Shown here: positions 44,021 through 55,224 of the stretch, one piece after another | Layout of the letters: every line of letters begins with the position of its first letter | Numbering within the stretch: position 1 is the first letter of the stretch | Source: CAVVYA01 sp963752345 | GTDB lineage: Bacteria > Pseudomonadota > Alphaproteobacteria > SMXQ01 | Direction of reading: 5' to 3' | Assembly: GCA_963752345.1 (NCBI GenBank) | Contig: CAVVYA010000013.1 | Location: 124,001-188,000, forward strand | DNA: 64,000 bases | Translations under genes and position numbers: made by a program | The notes under the pieces: model-generated | The model's input: only the letters and a program-made list of their open reading frames with translations | Databases searched by the model: none | Told to the model about the DNA's origin: nothing

Positions 44021-44998
44021 TCAGCCCGTCAGGCGCTTGAATTTTTCCGTGGCGGCGACCAGACCGCGCCGGATTCCTGGCTCGCTCGCCGCATGGCCGG
44101 CATCGGGCACGATGACATAGTCGACCCCGCCGTGGGCGCCCCAGCTATGGGAATGGGGCCAGGCGCGCACCAGTTCGTCGGCGGTGCGGATCGGGCACAC
44201 GATGTCGTAGCGGCCCTGCACCACCACGGCTGGAACGGTCGCCAGACGGTGCACATTGGCGAGCAGCGCGTTCTCCGGCAGGAAGATGTCGTTGACGAAA
44301 TAGTGCGCTTCGATGCGCGCCAGGCCGAGGGCCATGCGGTCGCGGCCGAAGGCGGCCACCGTCTCGGGCGACGGCAGCAGGGTCGAGCAGGCGCCCTCAT
44401 AGGTGCTCCAGGCGCGCGCCGCCGGCATATGGACGGCCGGGTCGGGATCGGTCAGGCGGCGATGATAGTTGCGCAACAGGTCGCCGCGCTCATGCTCCGG
44501 CAGATGGCCGGCGAACCTGCGCCAGGCTTCCGGGAAGATCGTCCGCATCTCATAGAGGAACCAGTCGATCTCCCACTGGCGGCAGAGAAAGATGCCGCGC
44601 AGCACGAGCCCGATGCAGCGCTCGGGGTGGGCCTCGCCATAGGCGATGGCCAGGGTCGAGCCCCACGAGCCGCCGAACACCAGCCAGCGCTCGACGCCGA
44701 GATGCGCGCGCAACGTCTCCATGTCGGCGATCAGATGCGGCGTGGTGTTGTCGGTCAGCTCGCCGAGCGGCTCCGAACGTCCCGCGCCGCGTTGATCGAA
44801 CACGATGATTCGGTAGTGCGTGGGATCGAAATAGCGCCGGTGGTCGGCGGTGGCGCCAGCGCCCGGACCACCATGCAGAAACACCGCCGGCACGCCTTTT
44901 GGATTGCCGGATTGTTCCCAATACATGCGATGGATCGGGTCGAGCTGGAGATAGCCGGATTGGTAGGGTTCGATGGACGGGAAATAGTCGACTGCCAT
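44021..44998 (-). CDS. pip: Proline iminopeptidase
   Basis: A 325-residue S33 peptidase that removes N-terminal proline. It has the family opening SGYLQLDPIHRMYWEQSGNP, the oxyanion motif VFLHGGPGAG, VFDQRGAGRSEP, the nucleophile GGSWGSTLAIAYGEAHPE, the cap signature RAWSTYEGACSTLLP, the acid aspartate in VQGRYDIVCP and the histidine in PDAGHAASEP. Length and all motifs are canonical. The start at 44998 is divergent from the nuclease gene, leaving 101 bases for two promoters. Confidence 0.95.
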   Translation of the reverse strand: MAVDYFPSIEPYQSGYLQLDPIHRMYWEQSGNPKGVPAVFLHGGPGAGATADHRRYFDPTHYRIIVFDQRGAGRSEPLGELTDNTTPHLIADMETLRAHLGVERWLVFGGSWGSTLAIAYGEAHPERCIGLVLRGIFLCRQWEIDWFLYEMRTIFPEAWRRFAGHLPEHERGDLLRNYHRRLTDPDPAVHMPAARAWSTYEGACSTLLPSPETVAAFGRDRMALGLARIEAHYFVNDIFLPENALLANVHRLATVPAVVVQGRYDIVCPIRTADELVRAWPHSHSWGAHGGVDYVIVPDAGHAASEPGIRRGLVAATEKFKRLTG

Positions 44999-45099
44999 GA
45001 CCGCATCATACGGGGGCCGGATTTGAGCGCAAGATGGCGCCCCGCGCCTGTTGCGGCGCGCGGTTGGTGCGCTCGCCCGCAGTCTTCTATACTCCGCCC

Positions 45100-45885
45100 A
45101 TGATGATGCGGCGGCCAGCCCTGCTTTTTCTCATGGTCATGGGCCTCGTGGCGCCGGGCGCGACGCTCGCCTTTCCGTTGCCGGGCGAGGCGGCCGGCCG
45201 CGTGATCGAGGTCGTCGACGGCGACACGGTCAAGCTGGACAATGGGCGGGAGGTCCGCTTGGTCGGCATCCAGGCGCCGAAGCTGCCGCTCGGCCGGCGC
45301 GGTTTCGCCGTTTGGCCGCTTGCCGGCGAAGCCAAGGCAAAGCTCGAATCGCTGTTGGCCAGCAAGCCCGTAGCGTTGCACTTCGGCGGCGCACGGGAGG
45401 ACCGCCACGGTCGCCTGTTGGCCCATCTCACGGGCGAAAACGGAACCGTATGGGCCCAGGGCGAGATGCTCAAAGCCGGCCTTGCCCGGGTCTACACGTT
45501 CGCCGACAACCGCGCCGTGGCGGCCGACATGCTGGCCCTCGAACGGGAGGCGCGGGCGGCCCGGCGCGGCATCTGGCGCGACCCCTATTACCGAATCCGC
45601 GAGCCCGAGGAAACTCGGCGCGACATTGAGACGTTTCAGATCGTCGAAGGACGTGTCCTGCAGGCGGCCATGACGCGCGATCGGGCCTATCTCAATTTCG
45701 GGCCGGATTACCGCACCGACTTCACCGTGGCGATTGCGCGGCGCGACCTCAAGCTCTTCGGGCGGGCGTTCGATGCCAAGGCGTTCGAAGGAAAAACCAT
45801 TCGCGTGCGTGGCTGGGTCAAGTCCCTCAACGGTCCGATGATCGAGGCAACCCATCCCGAACAGATCGAGGTGCTGACTCCATGA
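45100..45885 (+). CDS. Staphylococcal nuclease-like (thermonuclease family) exported protein
   Basis: A 261-residue protein with signal peptide (RRPALLFLMVMGLVAPGATL). The SNase domain begins GRVIEVVDGDTVKLDNGREVRL (split: VVDGDTVKL then VRLVGIQAPK), with DRHGRLLAHL and MLKAGLARVYTF. In the DRHGR segment the usual catalytic arginine/glutamate pair is partly retained (E in GGAREDRHGR). Residues about 180-260 form an added C-terminal domain (TFQIVEGRVLQAAMTRDRAY, KTIRVRGWVKSLNGPMIEAT) resembling an OB-fold. The stop overlaps the ATG of the M48 gene by four bases, so they are co-translated. Confidence 0.85.
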   Translation: MMMRRPALLFLMVMGLVAPGATLAFPLPGEAAGRVIEVVDGDTVKLDNGREVRLVGIQAPKLPLGRRGFAVWPLAGEAKAKLESLLASKPVALHFGGAREDRHGRLLAHLTGENGTVWAQGEMLKAGLARVYTFADNRAVAADMLALEREARAARRGIWRDPYYRIREPEETRRDIETFQIVEGRVLQAAMTRDRAYLNFGPDYRTDFTVAIARRDLKLFGRAFDAKAFEGKTIRVRGWVKSLNGPMIEATHPEQIEVLTP

Positions 45886-47420
45886 CCATGACCAGAGCCA
45901 CGACCCAGGTTCCTGCCACGCTTTTCACGGGACGCCGCGTCCGCCGTGCGCTGGCCGCCGCCGCTGATCGCCCTCGCCGCCGCCCTGGCTCGCCGCCTGC
46001 GAGACCAATCCGGCAACCGGCGAGCGCATGTTCTCGCTGATGTCGCCGCGAGAGGAGCAGAAGATCGGCGCGGCAGGAAAGCATCCCAAGGCGGTCGCAG
46101 GAATTCGGCGGCCTCTACAAGCGACCCGAGCTGACGCGCTACATCGACAGCATCGGCCAACTGCTGGCGCGCACGACGGAGACGCCCAACCAGAAATTCA
46201 CCTTCGTGGTGATCGATTCGGATGTCGTCAACGCCTTCGCCCTGCCCGGCGGCTATGTCCATGTCACGCGCGGCCTGCTGGCGCTTGGCTAACAACGAGG
46301 CCGAGGCCGCCGGCGTCATCGCCCACGAGATCGGGCATGTGGTGGCGCGCCACGGCGCGCAGCGCGTGACCGCGCGCGCAGCTCGGCGGCGGTGTCGGCG
46401 CGGTGCTCGGCGCCTTCTGGGCGGCGACATCGGCGCGCAGGTCGGCCAAGCTCGGCGCCGGCGCCTGCGTCGCCGCCTTTTCGCGCGAGCAGGAATTTGA
46501 GGCCGACAGCCTCGGCGTGCGCTACCTCCGGCGCGCCGGGTTCGATCCCGAGGCCGAGGCCGAGTTTCTCGCCAACCTGAGGCGCATTCCGCGCTCGAAA
46601 CCAGGATCGCCGGCGCCAAGGATCCGGCGGCCTCGACATCATGTGCCACACACCCGCGCACGCCGGACCGCGTGCGCGCGGCGATCAAAGAAGCGGGCGC
46701 CGGCGGGCCGGTGAAGGATCCGATCGAAGGCCGCGACATCTATCTGCGCAAGATCGACGGCTTGATCTACGGCGATTCCCCGAACAATGGATTCGTGCGC
46801 GGCAACCGCTTTGCCCATCCGGTGCTGCAACTCGGCTTCGAAGTGCCGCAAGGTTTCAAGCTGATCAATCAGCCCGAGCAGGTGGCGGCCAAGGGACCGG
46901 ACGGCTCGACCATCGTGTTCGCGCAAGCCGAGCGCGAATCTGCCGCCCGCAGAGTATCTGCAGAAGATGAGCGTCGGCGACGCGGCAGCTCAGCAATATC
47001 CAGCGGACGACGGTCAATGGCATGGAAGCGGCGACCGGCGCGGTGCGCGGCAATACCCAGCAAGGACCGGTTGAGCTGCGCATCGTCGCCATCCGCTTCG
47101 ATTCGAAGTCGCTCTATCAGTTCATCTCTCATGGCCCCGGCTCAGGTGCGAGCCAGGGCCAACGACGCTTCCGGCGCACGGTCAACAGCTTTCACCGCCT
47201 CTCGGCCCAGGAGCTCGCGTCGCTCAAGCCCCTGCGCATCCAGGTGGTGACGGTGCGGCCGGGCGACACGGTGCAGTCGCTCGCCGCGCGCAGCGCTTTC
47301 CCCGACTATAAGGTCGAGAGGTTCATGGTGCTGAACGGCCTGAAGCAGGGCGAGGCGTTACGGCCCGGGCAATTGATCAAGCTGGTCGTCGAGGGGAACG
47401 CCGTGAAGCAGGCGGCGTAG
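45882..47420 (+). pseudogene. M48 family zinc metalloprotease lipoprotein with C-terminal LysM, about eight frameshifts
   Basis: Reassembled across frames this is a 510-residue BepA/LoiP-like periplasmic protease. It has the lipobox LAACETNP, ERMFSLMSPREEQKIGA, EFGGLYKRPELTRYIDSIG, FALPGGYVHVTRGLLAL, zinc motif IAHEIGHVVARHG and downstream glutamate in FSREQEFEADSLGVRYL. Then RAAIKEAGAGGPVKDPIEGR, PVLQLGFEVPQGFKL and a LysM-like end VVTVRPGDTVQSLAARSAFP. Frames change near 45955, 45988, 46100, 46287, 46382 (+1 each), 46585 (-1), 46936 and 46988 (+1 each). The net of +6 leaves a whole number of codons. No intact frame longer than about 130 residues remains. The start overlaps the nuclease stop (ATGA). 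Confidence 0.8.
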
Positions 47421-47881
47421 ATAGTCGACGGTCTGATCGTAGATGCCGGGCGAATTGGATTCGCGCGGCCCGGCGACATTGATCACCACGCCCTCTTGAA
47501 GCGGGCGAGCCAGTTCAGCACATCGACCGGATCGGGTTCGCGCGTCAGATCCACGGTCAGCGTCGGCTTGCCCCAGTCCGCCGCGAGATTGATCGTATGG
47601 CGGGTCCCGGAATCGAGCAGATGGGCATAGAGCACCAGCACGCCATCGGCGCCTTCCACGTTGAGCCGGGTGCGCTCGCCGTATTCCGCGTCGGCGGTCT
47701 CGACCAAGGGATAGTGATCGGGAATCGGGCCGTTCTCGGCGATACGGCCCTTCGGACACCAGCCGCCGCACGGAATGCCATAGGCCAGCGCCACATCGAG
47801 CGCGGCCCGATCGACGCCGGTCTGGCCGCCGGTGATGATCTTGCGCAGAAACCAGTTGCTCTCGCCGACCGGCTCTTCCAT
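47358..47881 (-). CDS. Putative molybdenum carrier / YpsA-related (SLOG) protein, C-terminal frameshift
   Basis: The intact N-terminal 132 residues read KIITGGQTGVDRAALDVALA, IPCGGWCPKGRIAENGPIPD, RTRLNVEGADGVLVLYAHLL and DSGTRHTINLAADWGKPTLT, diagnostic of the cpYpsA/putative molybdenum carrier family (a Rossmann-like SLOG fold that binds nucleotide ligands). Near 47485 the frame is lost (-1, or +2): the continuing frame reads VVINVAGPRESNSPGIYDQT, VDYLRRLL, the expected C-terminus, running to a stop at 47358. If the lesion is real the protein ends at 47483 and lacks the ligand-binding G-P-R-E-S loop. It overlaps the end of the convergent M48 gene. The start shares one base with the DUF1491 stop. 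Confidence 0.8.
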
Positions 47882-48225
47882 CAGATCACCTGACCGTCCG
47901 GCTGGTAGCGACCCTGGGCATCTTCGATCGCCAGGATCCAGATGTCCGGGTCGAATTCCCTCTGGCGTTTGAGATAGGCGTCCGCATCCGTTTCACTGAC
48001 CGGCGTATCGCCGGTGGCGCGCAGCCAGATGCGACGTCCGTCCTTGTCGTAGCCGCGCGCCAGCACGAGGAAATTCCCAGCGCCGCGGTCGAGCTTGATC
48101 AGGATGGCGCCGGCATCCGGATCGCCGCGGCGCTCGACGATGAAAGGGATGGTGGCGCGGTCGCACAGACGCAACTGTGCCTGCACCCAGATGCCGCTCC
48201 GCAGACGCGCTTCATCGAGGCTCAT
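47881..48225 (-). CDS. DUF1491 family protein
   Basis: A 114-residue protein typical of alphaproteobacteria. Landmarks are LRSGIWVQAQLRLCDRATIP, FIVERRGDPDAGAILIKLDR and the C-terminal QREFDPDIWILAIEDAQGRY. Function is unknown; members are often encoded beside peptidoglycan or envelope genes. Its stop TGA overlaps the ATG of the YpsA-like gene by one base, so the two are translationally coupled. The start at 48225 is divergent from the FGE-fold gene, with 135 bases between. Confidence 0.9.
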   Translation of the reverse strand: MSLDEARLRSGIWVQAQLRLCDRATIPFIVERRGDPDAGAILIKLDRGAGNFLVLARGYDKDGRRIWLRATGDTPVSETDADAYLKRQREFDPDIWILAIEDAQGRYQPDGQVI

Positions 48226-48360
48226 CGGCCGCCGCCCAGACGACACGCGATTCTGGCGAGGCCGCGCCGGTGCGCAACGGCGATCAAATACCATGACGTC
48301 ATCGACGGGCCCTCGCACCCGGGCGTTGAAATTCCGTCCAATCCAGCGCACTATAGCCCG

Positions 48361-49206
48361 ATGCGGCGCGTCTCCCAATCGGCAAAACCTCGCCTGCGCG
48401 GCGCCACCCCGCGCATTCCAGCGGCCTTGCTGGTCGCGCTCCTGCTCGGCATGGCGGGGCCTTGCCTCGCCGCGGACGGCGACATGGTGCGGCTGGCCGG
48501 CGGCACCTTCACCATGGGCAGCGATCGCGGCCTGGCCGACGAACGGCCGCCCCATGGCGTGACCTTGAAGCCGTTCTGGCTCGATCGCCGGCCAGTGACC
48601 AATGCGGAATTCGCCGCCTTCCTGCAGCGCATCGGCGATACCAAGAACGACCGCGGTCAGCATCTGTTCGATTGGGATGACGGCGACGCACGGCTTCACA
48701 AGGTTTCCGGGCAGTGGCGCGCCGACGTCGGATTCGAGGACCATCCCGTGATTAAATCCAGCTGGTACGGCGCGCGCGATTTCTGCGCGATGCAGGGCAA
48801 GCGCCTGCCGAGCGAAGCCGAATGGGAATTCGCCGCGCGCGGCCGCGAGGGACGCACCTACCCGTGGGGCGATGCGCCACCCAGCCCGGCGCGGGCGCGC
48901 TACGGCGTCGGCTACGGCCAGACCGTGGCCGTGGGGTCCTTGCCCGACGGCGCCACGCCCGACGGCGTGCTCGACATGACCGGCAATGTGCATCAATGGA
49001 CCGCGAGCATCGCCGCGCCCTATCCTTACCGTGCCGATGACGGGCGCGAGGATCCGGACCGTTTCGCCGATCGGGTGACGCGCGGTGGCGCCGCCGACAC
49101 GCGCGCCGAGACGTTGCGCAACACATGGCGCGGCGCCAGCGTATCGCGCGGATCGCGCGGCGGACATCACAATATCGGTTTCCGCTGCGCGCGAGACGCG
49201 GAGTAG
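48361..49206 (+). CDS. Exported formylglycine-generating-enzyme-fold (SUMF1/FGE-sulfatase) protein
   Basis: A 281-residue protein with a signal peptide (ALLVALLLGMAGPCLAADG). FGE-sulfatase domain landmarks are MVRLAGGTFTMGSDRGLADE, KPFWLDRRPVTNAEFAAFLQ, CAMQGKRLPSEAEWEFAARG, YPWGDAPP, LDMTGNVHQWT and HHNIGFRCARD. The active-site cysteine pair of true formylglycine-generating enzymes, normally just after R-G-G-S, is missing: the segment reads TRGGAADTRAETLRNTWRGA. So it should not convert sulfatase cysteines and may instead be a binding or other FGE-fold enzyme. It is transcribed alone. Confidence 0.87.
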   Translation: MRRVSQSAKPRLRGATPRIPAALLVALLLGMAGPCLAADGDMVRLAGGTFTMGSDRGLADERPPHGVTLKPFWLDRRPVTNAEFAAFLQRIGDTKNDRGQHLFDWDDGDARLHKVSGQWRADVGFEDHPVIKSSWYGARDFCAMQGKRLPSEAEWEFAARGREGRTYPWGDAPPSPARARYGVGYGQTVAVGSLPDGATPDGVLDMTGNVHQWTASIAAPYPYRADDGREDPDRFADRVTRGGAADTRAETLRNTWRGASVSRGSRGGHHNIGFRCARDAE

Positions 49207-49356
49207 AGACGCGCGCGACTCGGCCTGAGTTCGCGGCGGGTCTCAGCTCACCAGTGCTGGAACTCCCTGCCCTCGATGGGGCAAGGAAATGAAGGTCTCC
49301 AATCGACGATCGCATTCGACAATGAAGAGCCGCGCCGCTTCGACAGGTCGTCGCTT

Positions 49357-50187
49357 TCACGCCTCGATGACATCGACCATTTGGCCGCGTGCGTCGAAGC
49401 AGGCGGCGGCCAGCTTGCCGCCGAATCCGGCGCCGCCGTCGACCGTGGTGGTGTAGCGCCCCGAGGTGATGGTGCCCGCGATGGTCTTGCCGGCCCGCTC
49501 GCGGGCGAAGCCGCGCACCACGCGCGCGTAGCCGTCGTAGGGCGTGGAGACCGGCAATTCCAACATCGCGAAGCCGGCGCTGCCCCACCACAGACTGTCG
49601 ATCTGCGCCGCCAGCGGCAGGCTGGGATCGACACCGGCGCTGACGAACAGCAGCTTTCCATCGTCGGTAAAGGCGGCGCGCATCAGCGCCGCCATGAGAT
49701 CCGCATGGCCCGGCGAGGCGTTCATGGCCTGGCGCAGCTTCTGGGTCCATTTGGTGATGGCGATCGCGCCCTGGCGCGCCACGGCGAGGCCTTCATCGGC
49801 GGTGCCGCCGTAGGCCGCGAGCGTCGTGCCGACGCCCTGAGCCAGCGTCCAATTGAGAACCTCGGTCGGACTGGTGGCGAACTGCAGCTGCAGCAGCTTC
49901 TGCCACATCTCCTCCTGGCAGCCGCGCAGGAACACCACGTCGGCCGCGAACATGCGGGGCTGGGCAATGAACCAGCGGCGAAAATCGATCAGTTGATCGA
50001 GCGTGGCGCGCACCTCGGCGCCGCGCCCGAGATAATTGCCGAGATAGACGATGCGGTCGCCCTGGTTCAGCCGTTGCGCGAGCAGGTCGTGCAGAGCCGC
50101 CAAACGGTCCGCTTCGCCATGAATGGAAGCAATAGCCCAGATGCGACGCGAACGCCGCAGGGTCGCAAAGACGGTTGGCTCAGCCAT
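49357..50187 (-). CDS. Calcineurin-fold metallophosphoesterase homologue with degenerate active site
   Basis: A 276-residue protein shaped like PrpA/ApaH-type phosphatases, with every metal-binding motif altered. D-x-H-G reads IWAIASIHGEADRL (Asp to Ser). G-D-x-V-D-R-G reads VYLGNYLGRGAEV (both Asp lost). G-N-H-E reads FLRGCQEEMWQKL (Asn-His to Cys-Gln). Spacing and overall order are intact and the frame is clean, so this looks like a maintained pseudophosphatase rather than a decayed gene. Late motifs such as LLFVSAGVDPSLPL keep the usual V-H-A-G region without the histidine. ATG 50187 has GAGG close by. It follows carD on the same strand with a 73-base gap. Confidence 0.8.
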   Translation of the reverse strand: MAEPTVFATLRRSRRIWAIASIHGEADRLAALHDLLAQRLNQGDRIVYLGNYLGRGAEVRATLDQLIDFRRWFIAQPRMFAADVVFLRGCQEEMWQKLLQLQFATSPTEVLNWTLAQGVGTTLAAYGGTADEGLAVARQGAIAITKWTQKLRQAMNASPGHADLMAALMRAAFTDDGKLLFVSAGVDPSLPLAAQIDSLWWGSAGFAMLELPVSTPYDGYARVVRGFARERAGKTIAGTITSGRYTTTVDGGAGFGGKLAAACFDARGQMVDVIEA

Positions 50188-50260
50188 CAATCCTCGAGGC
50201 ACGCGCGGGGGATGAGCGCGATGATCGTCCCCGCCGCCAGGAACATCCGGACGGCTGGGC

Positions 50261-51193
50261 TCACGCCGCCTTTAGCATATCTTCCAATTTCTGGGTAGCC
50301 GCGTCGCGGTCGATCTTTTCCACCGCGGCGAGCTCACGCGCGAGACGATCGAGCGCCGCTTCGTATATCTGCCGTTCGCTGTAGGACTGATCGGGCTGAC
50401 CGGCATTGCGGTGCAGGTCACGCAGCACTTCCGCGATCGAGACCGGATCGCCGGAATTAATCTTGGCTTCGTATTCCTGCGCGCGGCGGCTCCACATCGC
50501 GCGGCTGGTGCGCGAGCGGCCCTTCAGGGTGGTGAGCGCGATGTCCATCTGCTGATTGGACGACAGCTTGCGCAGGCCGGAGGCCTTGGCCTTCTCGATC
50601 GGCACCCGCAGGGTCATCTTCTCTTTGTCGAACCGGATGACGATGAGGCGCAGCTCGAGACCGGCGATGGTCTGCGTTTCAATGGCGTCGACCCGCCCCA
50701 CGCCATGGGTCGGATAGACGACGTAATCGCCAGCGGAAAAATCGATTTTGATGAACTCAGGCTTTTTGACCAACTCGGGCTTCTTTACTAACTCGGGTTT
50801 CTTGACTGGCTCGGGCTTCTTCGGCTCAGGACCCTTCGGCTGGGGCTTGTGCGCCGGCTCGGCCTTATGCGCGACCTTGGCTTCCGGCGCCGCCTTGCGG
50901 GCGTGCTCGGCCTTCTTCGGCAGCTCGGCTTTTTTCGGCGGTTCGGCTTTCTTGGCGACCGGCTTGGCAACCGGCGCTTTGCCGACCGGCTTTTTGGCCG
51001 GTACGGCGTTTTTGGCGGGCTTGGCGGCAGGTTTGCCCTTGGCGGGGGCCTGCTTGCCGGTCGATTTCTTAACGACCGCCACGAGCTTCTTATGGCCGGT
51101 GGCGGTGGTCTTCTTCACGGCGGCGATAGCCTTTTTCGCGACTGCGACGGCTTTCTTCGCGGGGGCGTTCTTCGCCTTGGTAACGCGCTTCAC
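50261..51193 (-). CDS. carD: CarD family transcriptional regulator with long Lys/Ala/Pro-rich N-terminal tail
   Basis: A 310-residue protein starting at GTG 51193 behind AAGGAG. Residues about 1-145 are a histone-H1/AlgP-like tail (KKAVAVAKKAIAAVKKTTAT, PKKAELPKKAEHARKAA and a three-fold KKPE(L/F)(V/I)K repeat). From about 150 the CarD RNA-polymerase-interacting domain begins FSAGDYVVYPTHGVGRVDAI and continues RFDKEKMTLRVPIEKAKASG, with the DNA-binding helical part LTTLKGRSRTSRAMWSRRAQ. CarD/CdnL stabilises open promoter complexes, chiefly at rRNA and other housekeeping promoters. Usual alphaproteobacterial CarD proteins are about half this length. It lies in the conserved helicase/S4/fdxA/carD order. 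Confidence 0.93.
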   Translation of the reverse strand: MKRVTKAKNAPAKKAVAVAKKAIAAVKKTTATGHKKLVAVVKKSTGKQAPAKGKPAAKPAKNAVPAKKPVGKAPVAKPVAKKAEPPKKAELPKKAEHARKAAPEAKVAHKAEPAHKPQPKGPEPKKPEPVKKPELVKKPELVKKPEFIKIDFSAGDYVVYPTHGVGRVDAIETQTIAGLELRLIVIRFDKEKMTLRVPIEKAKASGLRKLSSNQQMDIALTTLKGRSRTSRAMWSRRAQEYEAKINSGDPVSIAEVLRDLHRNAGQPDQSYSERQIYEAALDRLARELAAVEKIDRDAATQKLEDMLKAA

Positions 51194-51339
51194 GGCTAAC
51201 TCCTTCCAACAAAACGGAAATCCGGCGACGACGGGCTTCTCCACCCCACGACAAGCCGCGGACACGCCTTGTGTTCGAAGAAATACTGCCGGCCGGCGCA
51301 CAGGCCAGCCAGGACAAAGGCTAGATGGGTTGTGTTCTA

Positions 51340-51400
51340 ACCTTTGGACGTAAGATTGTAATACAAATTGACACAAATTAACAGGGCGTTAGCAACACGG
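51340..51400 (-). promoter_or_regulatory. AT-rich probable carD promoter
   Basis: On the minus strand a TACAAT -10-like hexamer (51355-51360) lies in a run of about 60 AT-rich bases with two AATTTGT repeats. No good -35 box is found at 16-18 bases, which may be relevant as CarD can support such promoters. The implied leader is about 150 nt. Confidence 0.35.
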
Positions 51401-51489
51401 TTGCGTGTTCCATCGGCTCAGCCCACTGAAAAGCTTGGCTAAATCCACCCTTCGAAAAAATTCATGGGTGGCCGAATGTTGGGCAGTCG

Positions 51490-51825
51490 TCAGCCTTCGC
51501 CGGGCTTCGGGCTGAAATGCTCGGCGAGCTTGTTCTCGACGGTTTTCCACTCGTCGGCATCGGGTGGCGCCGGCTTCTTGCGCGTCAGATTCGGCCACTG
51601 GCCGGCATATTCCCGATTGAGCTCGACCCACTTGTCCAGACCCGCTTCGCTATCGGGCAGAATCGCCTCGACCGGGCATTCCGGCTCACAGACGCCGCAA
51701 TCAATGCATTCCTCGGGATTGATGACGAGCATGTTCTCGCCCTCGTAGAAGCAGTCCACGGGGCAGACCTCGACACAGTCCGTATATTTGCATTTGATGC
51801 AGGCTTCGGTGACGACGTAGGTCAT
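51490..51825 (-). CDS. fdxA: 7Fe-8S ferredoxin
   Basis: A 111-residue ferredoxin almost canonical for FdxA: MTYVVTEACIKCKYTDCVEV, CPVDCFYEGENMLVINPEEC and IDCGVCEPECPVEAILPDSE. The two cysteine clusters support one [3Fe-4S] and one [4Fe-4S] centre. The C-terminal extension WPNLTRKKPAPPDADEWKTV is also typical. ATG 51825 is the conserved start. It is located between an S4 RNA-binding protein and carD on the same strand, as in many alphaproteobacteria. Electron partner unknown. Confidence 0.96.
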   Translation of the reverse strand: MTYVVTEACIKCKYTDCVEVCPVDCFYEGENMLVINPEECIDCGVCEPECPVEAILPDSEAGLDKWVELNREYAGQWPNLTRKKPAPPDADEWKTVENKLAEHFSPKPGEG

Positions 51826-51964
51826 GAGGTGGTTCCAAGTGCGGGTGAGGAGCGACTGCCTATCACAGCAAATCCCAGGCTGCAACAAGGCGGTGCCACT
51901 ACCACAGTAAAAATATGCACGATGGAATTATTTTACAAGGCGATACGGGAAAATATGTCGAGCG

Positions 51965-52330
51965 TCAGTCCTCGCCCCTCAAGCGCAACAGGGCGCGGCC
52001 GTCGGCCTTGGTCGGCCGGCCGCTGCCCGGCTCCCGTTCGCCGACGGAAATCCGCGGCCCCGCGGCCTCGCGCGGCGGCGGCGGCGCGAGATCCTCGTAG
52101 AAGTCCCGTGCCAGGGTTGCCGACACCCGCCGTTCGCTGAGCGTCAGCACACGGATCACCCTGACGTGGGGGCCCTGGGGAAAGGTCAGCACGTCGCCGA
52201 CGCGCAACTGGTGGTGAGCCTTGCGCACCGGCTGGCCCGCGATGCGCACACCCGTGCTCTCACAGAATTCGCTGGCCAGCGTCCGGCTGCGGAAAAAGCG
52301 CGCATGCCACAGCCATTTGTCGAGCCGCAT
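51965..52330 (-). CDS. RNA-binding S4 domain protein (Hsp15/HslR-like)
   Basis: A 121-residue protein. MRLDKWLWHARFFRSRTLAS at the N-terminus, VRIAGQPVRKAHHQLRVGDV in the middle and a charged proline/arginine tail (APPPPREAAGPRISVGEREP) fit the Hsp15 family, which rescues stalled 50S subunits with attached peptidyl-tRNA. The start at 52330 follows the conserved first residues. It lies 34 bases downstream of the helicase stop, so they are co-transcribed; pairing of this S4 protein with an SUV3-like helicase is a conserved alphaproteobacterial arrangement. Confidence 0.9.
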   Translation of the reverse strand: MRLDKWLWHARFFRSRTLASEFCESTGVRIAGQPVRKAHHQLRVGDVLTFPQGPHVRVIRVLTLSERRVSATLARDFYEDLAPPPPREAAGPRISVGEREPGSGRPTKADGRALLRLRGED

Positions 52331-52364
52331 GCTCGCGCCGCCGGCGGGCTTCGAGGCGCGCCGG

Positions 52365-55064
<2,700 letters not shown>

Positions 55065-55224
55065 GCCCTCAAGATCGGGGCTCGCCCGGCGGAAAGCAAG
55101 GGTCCGAAAGGGGTTCGGGCGACCTGGCACGGGTGTTGGGCTGGAATCGGGCGGCTCTGCGGAGATGAGGCGCAATCCGCGGGGCGGCGACCCTGGAGGC
55201 GCCTATCGCGCTGCCGGCGGATCG

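Noticed and set aside
45882..47420. Programmed frameshifting in the M48 gene
   Set aside because: Eight changes, mostly +1 and at ordinary sequence contexts, are far beyond any known programmed mechanism; sequence error or decay explains them better.
48361..49206. Functional formylglycine-generating enzyme
   Set aside because: The active-site cysteine pair after R-G-G is missing, and no sulfatase gene is present nearby.
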